Shown piece by piece: positions 17,525-25,685 of a stretch of DNA of 64,000 nucleotides. Both the position numbers and the translations under genes were made by a program. Position 1 is the first letter of the stretch; every line of letters begins with the position of its first letter. Origin of the DNA: CAVRIA01 sp963721115 (GTDB lineage: Bacteria; Desulfobacterota; Binatia; HRBIN30; CADEER01); contig CAVRIA010000005.1 of assembly GCA_963721115.1 (NCBI GenBank), positions 372,001 to 436,000 of the forward strand, in the 5' to 3' direction. The notes beneath the pieces are model-generated. The model was not told where the DNA came from. It was given only the letters and a program-made list of their open reading frames with translations, and made no database searches.

Positions 17525-17899
17525 ATGTTCGGCATCGGCATGCCCGAGCTCTTGGTGATCCTGGTCGTCGCACTGATCGTACTCGGGCCGAAGCGACTGC
17601 CCGAGGTCGCGCGTGTGCTGGGGCGCGGCCTCGCGGAGTTCCGCCGTGCCACGGCCGGCCTGACGGACGAGCTGCGCGATGCTCAAGCGGCAATCGAGCA
17701 GGAGGCCCGGCAAGCGAAGCGGGCGATCACGCGCAAGCCCGCCGTCGAGCGCAAGCCGCCAGCCGCCCAAGCCGCGGGTGGGGAAGCGAAGCCGCCGGTC
17801 GCCGCCGCAGCCGAGCCGAAGGGTGGGAAACCCGAGTCGCCGGTCGAATCGGCGGGGGCCGCGACCGAGGGTAAGGACCTCGAGCCGGCTGCCGAGTGA
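17525..17899 (+). CDS. tatB: Sec-independent translocase subunit, TatA/TatB family
   Basis: A 124-residue protein. The N-terminal helix GIGMPELLVILVVALIVLGP is followed by the hinge and amphipathic helix KRLPEVARVLGRGLAEFRRA. The Glu in the N-terminal helix and LGPKRLPEVAR are more TatB- than TatA-like, but single-type TatA/B proteins cannot be excluded. The last 70 residues are a Lys/Pro/Ala/Glu-rich tail, as in many TatB proteins. Start at MFGIG, with GAGG upstream; the longer in-frame extension would bury the helix and is unlikely. tatC follows about 150 bases later, so the pair should export folded twin-arginine proteins. Confidence 0.88.
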   Translation: MFGIGMPELLVILVVALIVLGPKRLPEVARVLGRGLAEFRRATAGLTDELRDAQAAIEQEARQAKRAITRKPAVERKPPAAQAAGGEAKPPVAAAAEPKGGKPESPVESAGAATEGKDLEPAAE

Positions 17900-18053
17900 C
17901 TCCCCGCGCATGCGCTGCGGCGGAGGGTGAAAGGGCCCGTCCGCTTCGACGTCGGTGGGCGTCCTGTATGGTCACGGGGAGGAGACGTGTTCCTGATGGC
18001 TGTGCGGATCGGCCGGCGGACAGTATGCGCCGATCGTCACGGGTAGGCGGCTG

Positions 18054-18794
18054 ATGTCCGAAGCCACGATGCCACTGACGGCGCATCTCGAGGAGCTGCG
18101 CTCGAGAATCATCCGTTCGCTCATCGCCGTCGGGTTGGGCTTCGCCGTCACGTACAACTTCGCCGACGCGCTCTTCGCGATCCTGACCCGCCCGCTGATG
18201 GAAGCAGGCGAGTCGGTCCAGTTGATCGGCACCGGCGTCGCGGAGGCCTTCTTCACCAAGCTGAAGGTGTCCATGATCGCGGCCTTGTTCGTCGCCAGCC
18301 CGGTCATCTTCTATCAAATTTGGCAGTTTGTCGCCCCCGGTCTGTACGACAGGGAGAAGCGCTACGCACGGCCCTTCGTCGTGTTTGCCACCCTGTTCTT
18401 CATCCTCGGCGCCGTCTTCTGCTACTTCGTGGTCTTTCCGCTCGGCTACGCATTCTTCGTCGAGCAGTACAAGACGATCGGAGTCGCACCGGCCATCCGC
18501 ATCAGCGAGTACCTTTCGTTCACCGCGCGGATGCTCCTCGCCTTCGGCATCACATTCGAGATGCCCGTAGTGACGTTCTTCCTCGCCCGAGTGGGGATGG
18601 TGACGCACAAGACGCTGTTCGCGTTCGGGCGCTATGCGGTTCTCGTCATCTTCATCCTAGCCGCTGTGCTGACACCACCGGACGCCGCCTCGCAGGTGCT
18701 CATGGCCGCCCCCCTCCTGGTGCTCTACGGGATCAGCATCGGCGTCGCCTACGCGTTCGGCCGGGAGCGGGAGCAACCACGTGAGCCGGAGTGA
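18054..18794 (+). CDS. tatC: Sec-independent protein translocase TatC
   Basis: A 246-residue, six-helix inner-membrane protein. The conserved N-terminus MPLTAHLEELRSRIIRS is the twin-arginine recognition face. Later landmarks are FFTKLKVSMIAALFVASPVIFYQIW, APGLYDREKRYARPF, and FEMPVVTFFLARVGMV in the fourth-fifth helix region. The length matches the family. It follows the TatA/B-type gene, and its last 14 bases overlap the adenylate cyclase GTG, implying translational coupling. Confidence 0.96.
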   Translation: MSEATMPLTAHLEELRSRIIRSLIAVGLGFAVTYNFADALFAILTRPLMEAGESVQLIGTGVAEAFFTKLKVSMIAALFVASPVIFYQIWQFVAPGLYDREKRYARPFVVFATLFFILGAVFCYFVVFPLGYAFFVEQYKTIGVAPAIRISEYLSFTARMLLAFGITFEMPVVTFFLARVGMVTHKTLFAFGRYAVLVIFILAAVLTPPDAASQVLMAAPLLVLYGISIGVAYAFGREREQPREPE

Positions 18795-20352
18795 GCGCCT
18801 TCCGCTCTGGTTCCCGCTCAGCGCCCTGATCGCACTGTCGGCCAACCTGTTGGCGAATCTGACCACCCTTTTGACCATCGGGCTGATGGGAGCGGTCAGC
18901 GACTTCGCACTGCAGGTGCGGCAGCACGACGAGGCTCTCTACTTCTACTACCGCTTCTTCGCCTACGGTGTCCCGTTCGCGGTGACGGTCTGGTACGTCT
19001 GGCCGCTCCTGCGGCACTCGCGTCGCGGGTGGCCGGCGCCCGCACCAGTGGTGGTGCGGCGCCGCGCCCTCGGCACCCCCCTGTTCATCGCCGCGGTGGG
19101 CTTCCTCGGCTGGCTGGTCAGCGCCCTCCTTTTCCCTGTGCTGACGTTGGTTCGCTTCGGCCGCTGGACGCCCGATCTGATGTCGCAGCAGGTCCTGGCA
19201 CCGTTGGTCAACGGCTTTCTCGCCGCGACGGTGACGTTCTTCCTGCTCGATCTTCTTTTCCGGGCCATGGTCGTCCCGCTCGTATTCCCCGACGGCCGAG
19301 TGGCCGAGGTCGCCAGCCCTCTCGCTCTGGGAGTGCGGGCTCGGATGCTGCTCTTTCTGCTCGCCGTCGCCTTCACGCCGATGTTCACCCTGCTCGGTCT
19401 GATTCGCGCCGCGGCGGCGCGTTTCCAGAGCGGCGACGCCGTTCGCGCGGTGGTCCCGAACCTGACCGCGGCCAGCGAGATCACCTTCGCCATCTATGTC
19501 GTCCTCGGGCTCGGGCTGACTCTTCTCCTGGCGCGCACGCTGACCCGGCCCTTGGTGAACACCGCGGCCGCCCTGCGGTACGTCGGGCGGGGCGATCTGA
19601 GCGTCCGCCTGCAGCCCACCTCCGGCGACGAGATCGGCGTCCTCGAGGACGGCGTCAACGCGATGGTGACCACCCTGCGGGAGAACGAGCGGATTCTCGG
19701 CATGTTCGGGCGGGTCGTCGACCCACTGGTGCGGGACCATCTCCTTTCCGGCGACCTCCGACTCGGCGGAGAGCTGCGAACTGCGTCCGTGCTGTTCTGC
19801 GACCTGCGCGGCTTCACGTCGATCGCCGAGCGGGCGGAGCCGGAAGCCGTCGTGCGGACATTGAACGAGTTCTTCTCGGTCATGACGGATTGGGTTCGGG
19901 AGTGTGGCGGCTACGTCGACAAGTTCATCGGTGACGCGATGCTCGTCGTGTTCGGCTTGTTCGACGATGATCCGTCGGGGAGCCCGTCGCGCGCGGCCGC
20001 GGCCTCCCTCCGATGCGCCCTCGGCATGCACGCCCGATTGGCCGATCTGAACGGCAGACGGCGTTCGACCGCGCGGCAATCACTCGCCATGAGCATCGGC
20101 ATCCACAGCGGCGAGGTGCTGGCGGGCACCATCGGCGCGAACGAGCGCCACGACTACACCGTGATCGGCGACACCGTGAACGTCGCCGCTCGCCTTCAGG
20201 AGCTGTGTCGGGACCGTGAGCAATCTCTACTGGCATCCGCGTCGACGTACGCGCTCGCCCGAGCCGCGGGAGCGGACGTCGAGCTGGCACCGATCGAGGC
20301 GGTTCGCCTGCGCGGTCGCAGCGAGCCGATCGACGTCTACGGGCTCGCCTGA
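18781..20352 (+). CDS. Membrane adenylate cyclase with HAMP domain
   Basis: A 523-residue class III cyclase. Several transmembrane helices lie in the first 245 residues with no clear extracellular sensor. A HAMP segment follows (about 257-305: TRPLVNTAAALRYVGRGDLS). The C-terminal cyclase domain has metal ligands Asp341 (FCDLRGFTS) and Asp385 (DKFIGDAM). Lys381 and Asp458 (HDYTVIGDTVN) specify ATP over GTP, and Asn467 and Arg471 (NVAAR) stabilise the transition state. All are present, so it should make cAMP. The GTG start overlaps tatC by 14 bases. Linking a cyclase to tatC is unusual and may be only an operon accident. Confidence 0.92.
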   Translation: MSRSERLPLWFPLSALIALSANLLANLTTLLTIGLMGAVSDFALQVRQHDEALYFYYRFFAYGVPFAVTVWYVWPLLRHSRRGWPAPAPVVVRRRALGTPLFIAAVGFLGWLVSALLFPVLTLVRFGRWTPDLMSQQVLAPLVNGFLAATVTFFLLDLLFRAMVVPLVFPDGRVAEVASPLALGVRARMLLFLLAVAFTPMFTLLGLIRAAAARFQSGDAVRAVVPNLTAASEITFAIYVVLGLGLTLLLARTLTRPLVNTAAALRYVGRGDLSVRLQPTSGDEIGVLEDGVNAMVTTLRENERILGMFGRVVDPLVRDHLLSGDLRLGGELRTASVLFCDLRGFTSIAERAEPEAVVRTLNEFFSVMTDWVRECGGYVDKFIGDAMLVVFGLFDDDPSGSPSRAAAASLRCALGMHARLADLNGRRRSTARQSLAMSIGIHSGEVLAGTIGANERHDYTVIGDTVNVAARLQELCRDREQSLLASASTYALARAAGADVELAPIEAVRLRGRSEPIDVYGLA

Positions 20353-20359
20353 TCTCGGC

Positions 20360-20632
20360 TCAGGGACCTTCGTCCTCTCGGAGCACGCGCAGCAGCCAAT
20401 CGTCCCAGGCCCCCGCCGGCGGATCGATGCGCTCCGCGCAGCCCCGCAGCTCGTCGAGCACGCCGTGTGCGACGTCGAGGAAGTCGCGGCTCACCAGAAC
20501 GACGATGGTCGCCGCGCGGCGCTCCAGCGTGCGAACGATCGCCACTCCCTCGTACGACTCGAAGAGGAACTTGACACGCGCGATCTCGGCCGGATCGAGG
20601 CGCAGGAAGATGGGTTCCAGACCCCCCGTCAC
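20360..20632 (-). CDS. DUF4911 family protein
   Basis: A 90-residue cytoplasmic protein. The core LDPAEIARVKFLFESYEG with VAIVRTLERRAATIVV matches the small DUF4911 family of unknown function found in deltaproteobacteria. The GTG start is fixed by its GTGA overlap with the stop of the upstream DUF218 gene, and the family begins near this point. A longer in-frame extension to 20764 is a Gly/Ala-rich read-through of the upstream gene. The last residues (REDEGP) are acidic. Confidence 0.72.
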   Translation of the reverse strand: MTGGLEPIFLRLDPAEIARVKFLFESYEGVAIVRTLERRAATIVVLVSRDFLDVAHGVLDELRGCAERIDPPAGAWDDWLLRVLREDEGP

Positions 20633-21318
20633 GGCGTCGCCCGGGCCGGCTCCGCCGATGCCGCCGGCAGAGGCTCCGTACGCCACCGATCCAACAGCAG
20701 GAAAACCGCCAGCTTCTCGTACTCGATGACGACCCGCCGCGTCCAGGCCCGGTTGCGCCACCATGCATCGGCGCGAAACGCGTCGTCACGGGCGGCGCGC
20801 ACCACGATGCGCTCCGACCCGCCAGCCAGGTGCCGGTAGATCCGCGAGGCGCGCCGCGTGTGGTACTTCGACGTCACCAACAGGATCGACCCGTAGCCGT
20901 GCCGGCGGGCGTATTCCAGCACCACCCTCGCTTCACTGAAGGTGCTGCCGGGTGGCTGGTCGACGACGACCAGCGCCTGCGCCGGCACGCCGAGCTGAAG
21001 GGCAACCTCGCGATTGAGCTCGAATCCGCGCGGTACGGCGACGCCTAGGACCCGCAGGCGCTTGTAGGCGGCGTTCTCCCGCTCGCGGCAAATGAGGATC
21101 CGCGGTGCCAACCCGGCTTTGTAGAGCGCCACCGCCTCGAGGATCCGATCCGGGAACGATCCGGAAGGAACGGCGATGACATCGGCGGGCGTCGGAGGAT
21201 CCTCCACGACCAGGTAGCGCCCGATTGCCGTCAGCAGCGCCGTGCGACCCAAATAGCCGGCCAGGAGCATGATGGCGGCCGTGGCCAGGAACCAGCGCTT
21301 GAACGTCATCGCTCGCAT
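20629..21318 (-). CDS. YdcF/SanA-like DUF218 membrane protein
   Basis: A 229-residue protein with one N-terminal helix (about 10-28) and a DUF218 domain. Landmarks are ADVIAVPSGSFPDRILEAVALYK, an RENAAYKR loop, PPGSTFSEARVVLEYARRHG, and LLVTSKYHTRRASRIYRH, which is the conserved His-containing end of the fold. DUF218 proteins (SanA, YdcF, ElyC) act in envelope barrier maintenance or bind nucleotides; the precise role is unknown. MTFKR three codons in is an equally good start. The gene is coupled to the DUF4911 gene by a four-base overlap. Confidence 0.82.
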   Translation of the reverse strand: MRAMTFKRWFLATAAIMLLAGYLGRTALLTAIGRYLVVEDPPTPADVIAVPSGSFPDRILEAVALYKAGLAPRILICRERENAAYKRLRVLGVAVPRGFELNREVALQLGVPAQALVVVDQPPGSTFSEARVVLEYARRHGYGSILLVTSKYHTRRASRIYRHLAGGSERIVVRAARDDAFRADAWWRNRAWTRRVVIEYEKLAVFLLLDRWRTEPLPAASAEPARATP

Positions 21319-21387
21319 CGGCGGCGTTCGAGCTCGAAACCTCGCCCGGTGGCGGGGGAACGAAGCGGCGGAACGTTCGGGGCGGGA

Positions 21388-21557
21388 TCAAGTCCACGCA
21401 GCCTCGATGGCGCCGAGGATCTTGCCGGCCGACCATGCGCCGTGCCACGGCGATCACCGCGCGCCCCGAGCGATCAGCTTGCGGGTCAGAAACGCCCGAT
21501 CCCGCTCGACGCACCGGTCACCACCGCCGTACGCCCGGCGAACACGTTGGCCTCCAT
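21388..21557 (-). pseudogene. Short-chain dehydrogenase remnant
   Basis: Two bases after the isochorismatase-like stop, an ATG opens MEANVFAGRTAVV then TGASSGIGRF and a stop. This is the start and NAD(P)-binding motif of an SDR. Restoring one C gives RFLTRKLIARGAR, and restoring one G continues with VIAVARRMVGR, as in real SDRs. A third frame then gives GKILGAIEAAWT and a stop. Roughly 200 codons of the usual 250 are missing, and at least three frame breaks occur in 170 bases. This is a genuine relic. It was presumably co-transcribed with the upstream hydrolase. Confidence 0.65.
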
Positions 21558-21559
21558 GC

Positions 21560-22180
21560 TCAAGAACCGAGAGCCGCCCGCACGGCCTCGGCGGACGTTA
21601 CGGTGGCCAGCAGGGGCATGATGTTCTTGATCGAGAATTCGTGCCACTCGTCGGGGTAGCTCGCGCAGCAGTCCTCGACGACGAACATCTCGAAGCCGCG
21701 ATTCACGGAGGCGCGGACGATGCCCTCCACGGCCAGATTGGTCGACACGCCGCAGATGACCAGCGCATCGCGACGGAGCATGCGCAGGACGGGGTAGAGC
21801 TGCGTTCCGTACGAACCGTCGACGCCGACGCAGCGGGTGAAGACGAAGTCGCGCGGCTCGGGAGTCACCGCGTCGTGCGTCGCCGCGCCCCACGTCCCCT
21901 CGATCAGGGTTGGCTCGACCGCCGTGCGCCGGTGCAAGACGGTGCGGGGTCGAGGGAAGTCGGGCTTGCGCGCATAATTGACGTAGCCGACCGGCACTCC
22001 GGCGCGGTGCGCGGCGTCGATCAAACCCTTCACCTTGGGCAGCACATTGCGCTTCTGGACCTGCGCCGCGAGAACCCCGCGGAACCCGCGCTTCCCAACG
22101 TTCGATTCGTGTACGATGTCGTTCTGCAGCTCCACCAGCAGCAGACCCGCCCGGTCGACCGGCAGCTCGAGGTCGGCCAT
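21560..22180 (-). CDS. Isochorismatase-like hydrolase, catalytic Cys absent
   Basis: A 206-residue isochorismatase-fold protein. The N-terminal strand AGLLLVELQND places the general acid-base Asp21. The normal Lys position reads FTRCVGVDGSYGT (Arg116), and the motif normally TNxCVE reads STNLAVEG, with Ala150 where cysteine hydrolases have the nucleophile. It may thus be an isochorismatase-type (EntB-like, Cys-free) enzyme or be inactive as an amidase. The start at MADLEL is chosen because the longer frame runs antisense into the BamD-like gene. It shares an intergenic region of about 150 bases with that divergent gene. Confidence 0.82.
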   Translation of the reverse strand: MADLELPVDRAGLLLVELQNDIVHESNVGKRGFRGVLAAQVQKRNVLPKVKGLIDAAHRAGVPVGYVNYARKPDFPRPRTVLHRRTAVEPTLIEGTWGAATHDAVTPEPRDFVFTRCVGVDGSYGTQLYPVLRMLRRDALVICGVSTNLAVEGIVRASVNRGFEMFVVEDCCASYPDEWHEFSIKNIMPLLATVTSAEAVRAALGS

Positions 22181-22293
22181 GAGTGCTCCTTCTTCCCGCG
22201 GAGCGCTAACAGATGTCAGCCTGGTGAACAAGATTGACGGTCGGAGCTCGCCGGCAAGCCGCGGCCGGCGACGGCAGGCGGACACCGAGGATT

Positions 22294-22322
22294 TTGCGAT
22301 GCGGGCTGATCTGCGCCATAGT
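22294..22322 (+). promoter_or_regulatory. Candidate short-leader promoter of the BamD-like gene
   Basis: TTGCGA, 17 bases, CATAGT. The ATG is nine bases after the -10 element, predicting a leader of a few bases at most. Confidence 0.45.
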
Positions 22323-22331
22323 GTGGTGGTC

Positions 22332-23252
22332 ATGAAGAAGAAGCACGTGGTTCTGGCACTGGGAGTCTTCGCCTTGCTCGCAGCGGGATGCGCCTCGAAG
22401 AAGCCTCTGTCGGCGGAGGAGTACTTCACTCTCGCTTCGGACAATCTTCGCTCGGGGGCTTACAACGTCGCGGCAGAGCAGTATCGGGAGCTCCTGGACC
22501 AGTACCCGTTCAGCGAGTACAGCCAGGAAGCGGAGCTCAAGATCGCCCACGCTCAGTTTCTCAACGGCTCGTGTCCGGAGGCGGTGGCGGCGCTGACCGA
22601 CTTCCAGCGCCGCCACCCGACCAGCCCGAGCTTGCCCTTCGTCGGCTACCTCCTGGGGCGGTGCTACGAGCTGCAGATGAAACCTCCCGATCGGGACCAG
22701 AGCGCCTCGCAGAACGCATACGCGTACTACACCGCCGTGGTGCAGCAGTATCCCGACAGCCCTTTCGCCGACCTCGCCCGGCAGCGACTCCAGCACTGCC
22801 GGGACGTGATGGCAGAGCACGAGATGATCGTGGCGAACTTCTATGACAGCTACGACAACCGCCAGGCAGCGGAGACCCGACTGCTCGACCTGGTGAACCA
22901 GTTCAACGACACCGACGTGGCCGGCGACGCTCTCTACAGGCTGGGCAATCTGTACCGCCGGCAAGGCGAGACCGACAAGGCAGTTCTCGCCTATGCCGCC
23001 GTGACCCGCGATCACCCCGACAACGGCGTCGCCAAGAAGGCCGAGCGCGCTCTGGACAATCTGGCGAGCAAGGACGAGCTTCCGGTAGGCGACCCGCTGG
23101 TCGCGTTGGTCGCCCAGACCGGCCGCTCTCGTTCCCTGTCCATCGCGAAGGTCACCGAATTGCCGGAGCCCGCGTCCGCTCGGACCGGCGGCCTCCCGCC
23201 GACGGGCTTTGGCCTTCCGCAGAGCTCCGGACCGTTCGGGCGCGGGTACTGA
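22332..23252 (+). CDS. bamD: BamD-like outer membrane assembly lipoprotein
   Basis: A 306-residue lipoprotein: signal peptide HVVLALGVFALLAAGC with the lipobox Cys near residue 20, then tetratricopeptide-like helices. EEYFTLASDNLRSGAYNVAAEQYRELL-type repeats, EYSQEAELKIAHAQF and SASQNAYAYYTAVVQQYPDSPF match BamD/YfiO. The expected role is to scaffold the BAM complex at the inner face of the outer membrane. The protein is longer than E. coli BamD (245 residues) because of extra C-terminal TPR-like helices and a Gly/Pro tail (PPTGFGLPQ). A CpoB-like TPR protein is the alternative. It stands just upstream of the SAM-riboswitch operon but has its own promoter. Confidence 0.82.
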   Translation: MKKKHVVLALGVFALLAAGCASKKPLSAEEYFTLASDNLRSGAYNVAAEQYRELLDQYPFSEYSQEAELKIAHAQFLNGSCPEAVAALTDFQRRHPTSPSLPFVGYLLGRCYELQMKPPDRDQSASQNAYAYYTAVVQQYPDSPFADLARQRLQHCRDVMAEHEMIVANFYDSYDNRQAAETRLLDLVNQFNDTDVAGDALYRLGNLYRRQGETDKAVLAYAAVTRDHPDNGVAKKAERALDNLASKDELPVGDPLVALVAQTGRSRSLSIAKVTELPEPASARTGGLPPTGFGLPQSSGPFGRGY

Positions 23253-23353
23253 AGCGCGGCGCCTGTCGAACCGAACCCTTTCGTCGTCTGCCGCCGGGGC
23301 CGCTCGGCTCACTTCACCGAAGTACGGCAGCAGCCCCCTCCGGCCGTCCCTTG

Positions 23354-23382
23354 TTGACACACTCCGAGTCGTCGCGTAACAA
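23354..23382 (+). promoter_or_regulatory. Promoter of the SAM-riboswitch operon
   Basis: A perfect TTGACA, 17 bases, then TAACAA. The predicted start lies about 20 bases before the riboswitch P1 stem. Confidence 0.7.
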
Positions 23383-23410
23383 TCCGGCAGACGAGATTCG
23401 ACAGCCCGCA

Positions 23411-23534
23411 CCTTATCGAGAGTGGCTGAGGGACTGGCCCGATGAAGCCACAGCAACCGGTCCTGGGAGCTGACCAGGAGTCCGGTGCTAACTCCAGCCG
23501 GGGATGACGCTACGGGCAACCCGGAGAGATAAGG
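23411..23534 (+). ncRNA. SAM-I (S-box) riboswitch
   Basis: The closing P1 stem CCTTATC pairs with GATAAGG at the 3' end. Core S-box elements lie between: AGAGTGGCTGAGGGA, then GGCCCGATGAAGCC, CAGCAACC, a variable P3 hairpin, GGTGCTAACTCC, a P4 hairpin and the closing GAGAGATAAGG. Order and spacing are those of the SAM-I class, which binds S-adenosylmethionine and turns off downstream sulfur-amino-acid genes when methionine is plentiful. A terminator follows 17 bases later, so control is probably by transcription attenuation. Confidence 0.95.
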
Positions 23535-23551
23535 CCAGAGACATCTTCCCG

Positions 23552-23584
23552 CCTCTGCCCCTCTCGGGGTGGGGGTTTTTTTTT
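23552..23584 (+). terminator. Riboswitch expression-platform terminator
   Basis: CCTCTGCCCC pairs with GGGGTGGGGG (two G-T wobbles) around the loop TCTC, followed by nine T. It lies between the riboswitch and the MoeB start and would end transcription when SAM is bound. Confidence 0.92.
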
Positions 23585-23594
23585 GAAAACGAAG

Positions 23595-24386
23595 ATGCCG
23601 ACCAGAGAGCCCTGGCAGGGCACAACGAACAGAGGCGCTGAAGCGACGGACGAAGGGCGCGACCGCTTGCGCCGCTCGCACGTGTTGGTCGTGGGGGCCG
23701 GGGCACTGGGCTCGCCGGCGCTTCTACACCTGGCTTCCGCCGGGGTCGGTACCTTGACCGTGGTGGATCCGGACGAGGTCGAGATCTCCAATCTGCAGCG
23801 GCAGATCCTTCACCGCACAGACGACGTGGGTAGGCCCAAGGTCGAGTCCGCCGCGGCGCGCATCCGCAGCCTCCATCCCGACACCATCGTGCACGGGTAC
23901 GTCGCCCGCGTCGACCGCGGCAACCTGCATCGCTTCTTCGCTGGCGCCGACTTCATCATCGACGCTACGGACGGAGTGGAATCGAAGTTCCTGATCAACG
24001 ACGGCGCCGTGCTCACCGGCCGCCCGTACTCCCACGCCGGCGTCCTCGGTTTCATGGGTCAGACCATGACCGTACTTCCGGGGCAAACCACCTGCTACCG
24101 ATGTCTCTTTCCCGAAGCCCCTTCGGCGGACGCCGTCCCGACCTGCCAGGAGGCCGGAATCATCGGCGGGGTCGCCGGTGTGATCGGTTCGCTGCAGGCG
24201 GGGGAAGCGATCAAATTCCTACTCGGGCGGGGGCGATTGCTGACCGACACCCTGCTGACCTACGATGCGCTGTCGGGGAGGTGCCGTCAGATACAGCTCG
24301 CTCGCAATCCGCGATGCCCGCTGTGCGGCGAGCAACCGGCTATCTCGAGTCTGGATGGGGCACGCACAGCGCGATATGGGAGTTGA
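23595..24386 (+). CDS. moeB: MoeB/ThiF-family sulfur-carrier adenylyltransferase
   Basis: A 263-residue E1-like enzyme. The nucleotide loop is GAGALGS (34-40), with Asp near 58-60 (VVDPDEVE), the SNLQRQ arch (65-70), Lys82 and Asp126 (IDATDG). Two zinc CxxC pairs are at 167/170 and 241/244, and Cys184 lies in PTCQEAGIIGG. All are as in active MoeB/ThiF. It should adenylate the C-terminal Gly of the CysO-like protein two genes downstream, for conversion to a thiocarboxylate. No rhodanese domain is fused, unlike mycobacterial MoeZ. ATG is preferred to an earlier TTG that falls inside the terminator T run. It is the first gene of the riboswitch operon, three bases from the next. Confidence 0.9.
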   Translation: MPTREPWQGTTNRGAEATDEGRDRLRRSHVLVVGAGALGSPALLHLASAGVGTLTVVDPDEVEISNLQRQILHRTDDVGRPKVESAAARIRSLHPDTIVHGYVARVDRGNLHRFFAGADFIIDATDGVESKFLINDGAVLTGRPYSHAGVLGFMGQTMTVLPGQTTCYRCLFPEAPSADAVPTCQEAGIIGGVAGVIGSLQAGEAIKFLLGRGRLLTDTLLTYDALSGRCRQIQLARNPRCPLCGEQPAISSLDGARTARYGS

Positions 24387-24389
24387 AGG

Positions 24390-25667
24390 ATGAGCCACGT
24401 CCTCGGGCTGCAGTGCCGCGAGTGCGGCGCCGAATACCGGCAGGAGCCGTTCCACGTCTGCGACCAGTGCTTCGGCCCTCTCGAGGCCGTCTACGACTAC
24501 GCCGCCATACGAGCGCAGATGTCGCGCGAGCTCGTCGCCAGCCGCCCCGCCAACCTGTGGCGCTACCGAGAGCTGCTGCCGGTCGAATCCGAATCGACCG
24601 TCGGTCCGCACTCGGGGTTCACCCCCTTGGTGAGGGCCGACCGGCTCGCCGTCGCCCTCGGCGTCGAGGAGCTCTACGTCAAGGACGACTCCGTCAACCA
24701 CCCAACCTTCTCGTACAAGGACCGCGTCGTCTCGATCGCCATCTCCAAGGCGATCGAGTTCGGGTTCGATATCGTCTCGTGCGCGTCCACCGGAAATCTC
24801 GCCAACAGCGTCTCCGCCCACGCCGCCCGGGCCGGTCTGGCCTGTTTCATCTTCATTCCCGACCACCTCGAGCAGGGAAAGATCATCGGGTCGGCCATCT
24901 ACGGTCCTCGCACCGTGGCGGTCCGGGGCAACTACGACGACGTCAACCGGCTGTGCAGCGAGATCGCGGACAAGTATCGGTGGGCTTTCGTCAACATCAA
25001 CCTCCGGCCGTACTACACGGAAGGGGCAAAGACGTACGGGTTCGAGATCGCGGAGCAGCTCGGCTGGCGGCTGCCGAAACACGTCGTCGTGCCGACGGCT
25101 GGAGGTACGATCCTACCCAAGGTCGCCAAGGCCTTCCGCGAGCTGCGGGAAGTGGGGTTGATCGACGATCCGATGCCCAAGATCTACACGGCCCAAGCGG
25201 CCGGGTGCGCACCGGTGGTGCAGGCTCTGCACCGGGGCGACGAGGTAATCCAGCCCGTCAAACCGAATACGATCGCCAAGTCGATCGCCATCGGCGATCC
25301 GGCCGACGGATTCTACGTCCTGAAGGCCGTGCGGGAGTCCGGCGGTTGGGGAGAGGCGGCGACCGACGAAGAGATCGTCGACGCCATTCGACTGCTGGCA
25401 CGGACGGAGGGAATCTTCACGGAACCGGCCGGCGGCGCCACCGTCGCAGTCACGAAGAAATTGATCCAACAAGGACGGATCGCACGCGACGAATCGATCG
25501 TGATCAGTGTCACCGGCAATGGATACAAGACGCTGGAAGCGGTGGCGGGAAGCGTTGCGAGCCCGTTCGTGATCAACGCCCGACTGCGAGAGTTCGACGA
25601 TCTGTACGACCACCAATTGGCCGGGCGCGACTCGCCTCGTGCGCCGGCTCGCGATCAGGTGGCATGA
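24390..25667 (+). CDS. thrC: Threonine synthase-like PLP enzyme
   Basis: A 425-residue fold-type II PLP enzyme. An N-terminal zinc ribbon (Cys9, Cys12, Cys24, Cys27) precedes the catalytic domain. The PLP lysine is Lys110 in PTFSYKDR. The phosphate and pyridine contacts lie in ASTGNLANSVSAHAA and VPTAGGTILPK, and the Ser/Thr loop is SVTGNGYK. This is the short ThrC form. It makes threonine from O-phosphohomoserine, but in this sulfur-carrier operon it may act in homocysteine or cysteine formation. Genes of this type beside CysO/CysM homologues are known. A ribosome site AAGGAGG lies near its end for cysO. Confidence 0.88.
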   Translation: MSHVLGLQCRECGAEYRQEPFHVCDQCFGPLEAVYDYAAIRAQMSRELVASRPANLWRYRELLPVESESTVGPHSGFTPLVRADRLAVALGVEELYVKDDSVNHPTFSYKDRVVSIAISKAIEFGFDIVSCASTGNLANSVSAHAARAGLACFIFIPDHLEQGKIIGSAIYGPRTVAVRGNYDDVNRLCSEIADKYRWAFVNINLRPYYTEGAKTYGFEIAEQLGWRLPKHVVVPTAGGTILPKVAKAFRELREVGLIDDPMPKIYTAQAAGCAPVVQALHRGDEVIQPVKPNTIAKSIAIGDPADGFYVLKAVRESGGWGEAATDEEIVDAIRLLARTEGIFTEPAGGATVAVTKKLIQQGRIARDESIVISVTGNGYKTLEAVAGSVASPFVINARLREFDDLYDHQLAGRDSPRAPARDQVA

Positions 25668-25685
25668 AGGTCAAGGAGGAGAAAC

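Noticed and set aside
24390..25667. Assigning the ThrC-like gene simply to threonine biosynthesis
   Set aside because: The motifs fit ThrC, but its place between MoeB and CysO under a SAM-I switch makes a sulfur role possible, so the call is kept as threonine synthase-like.
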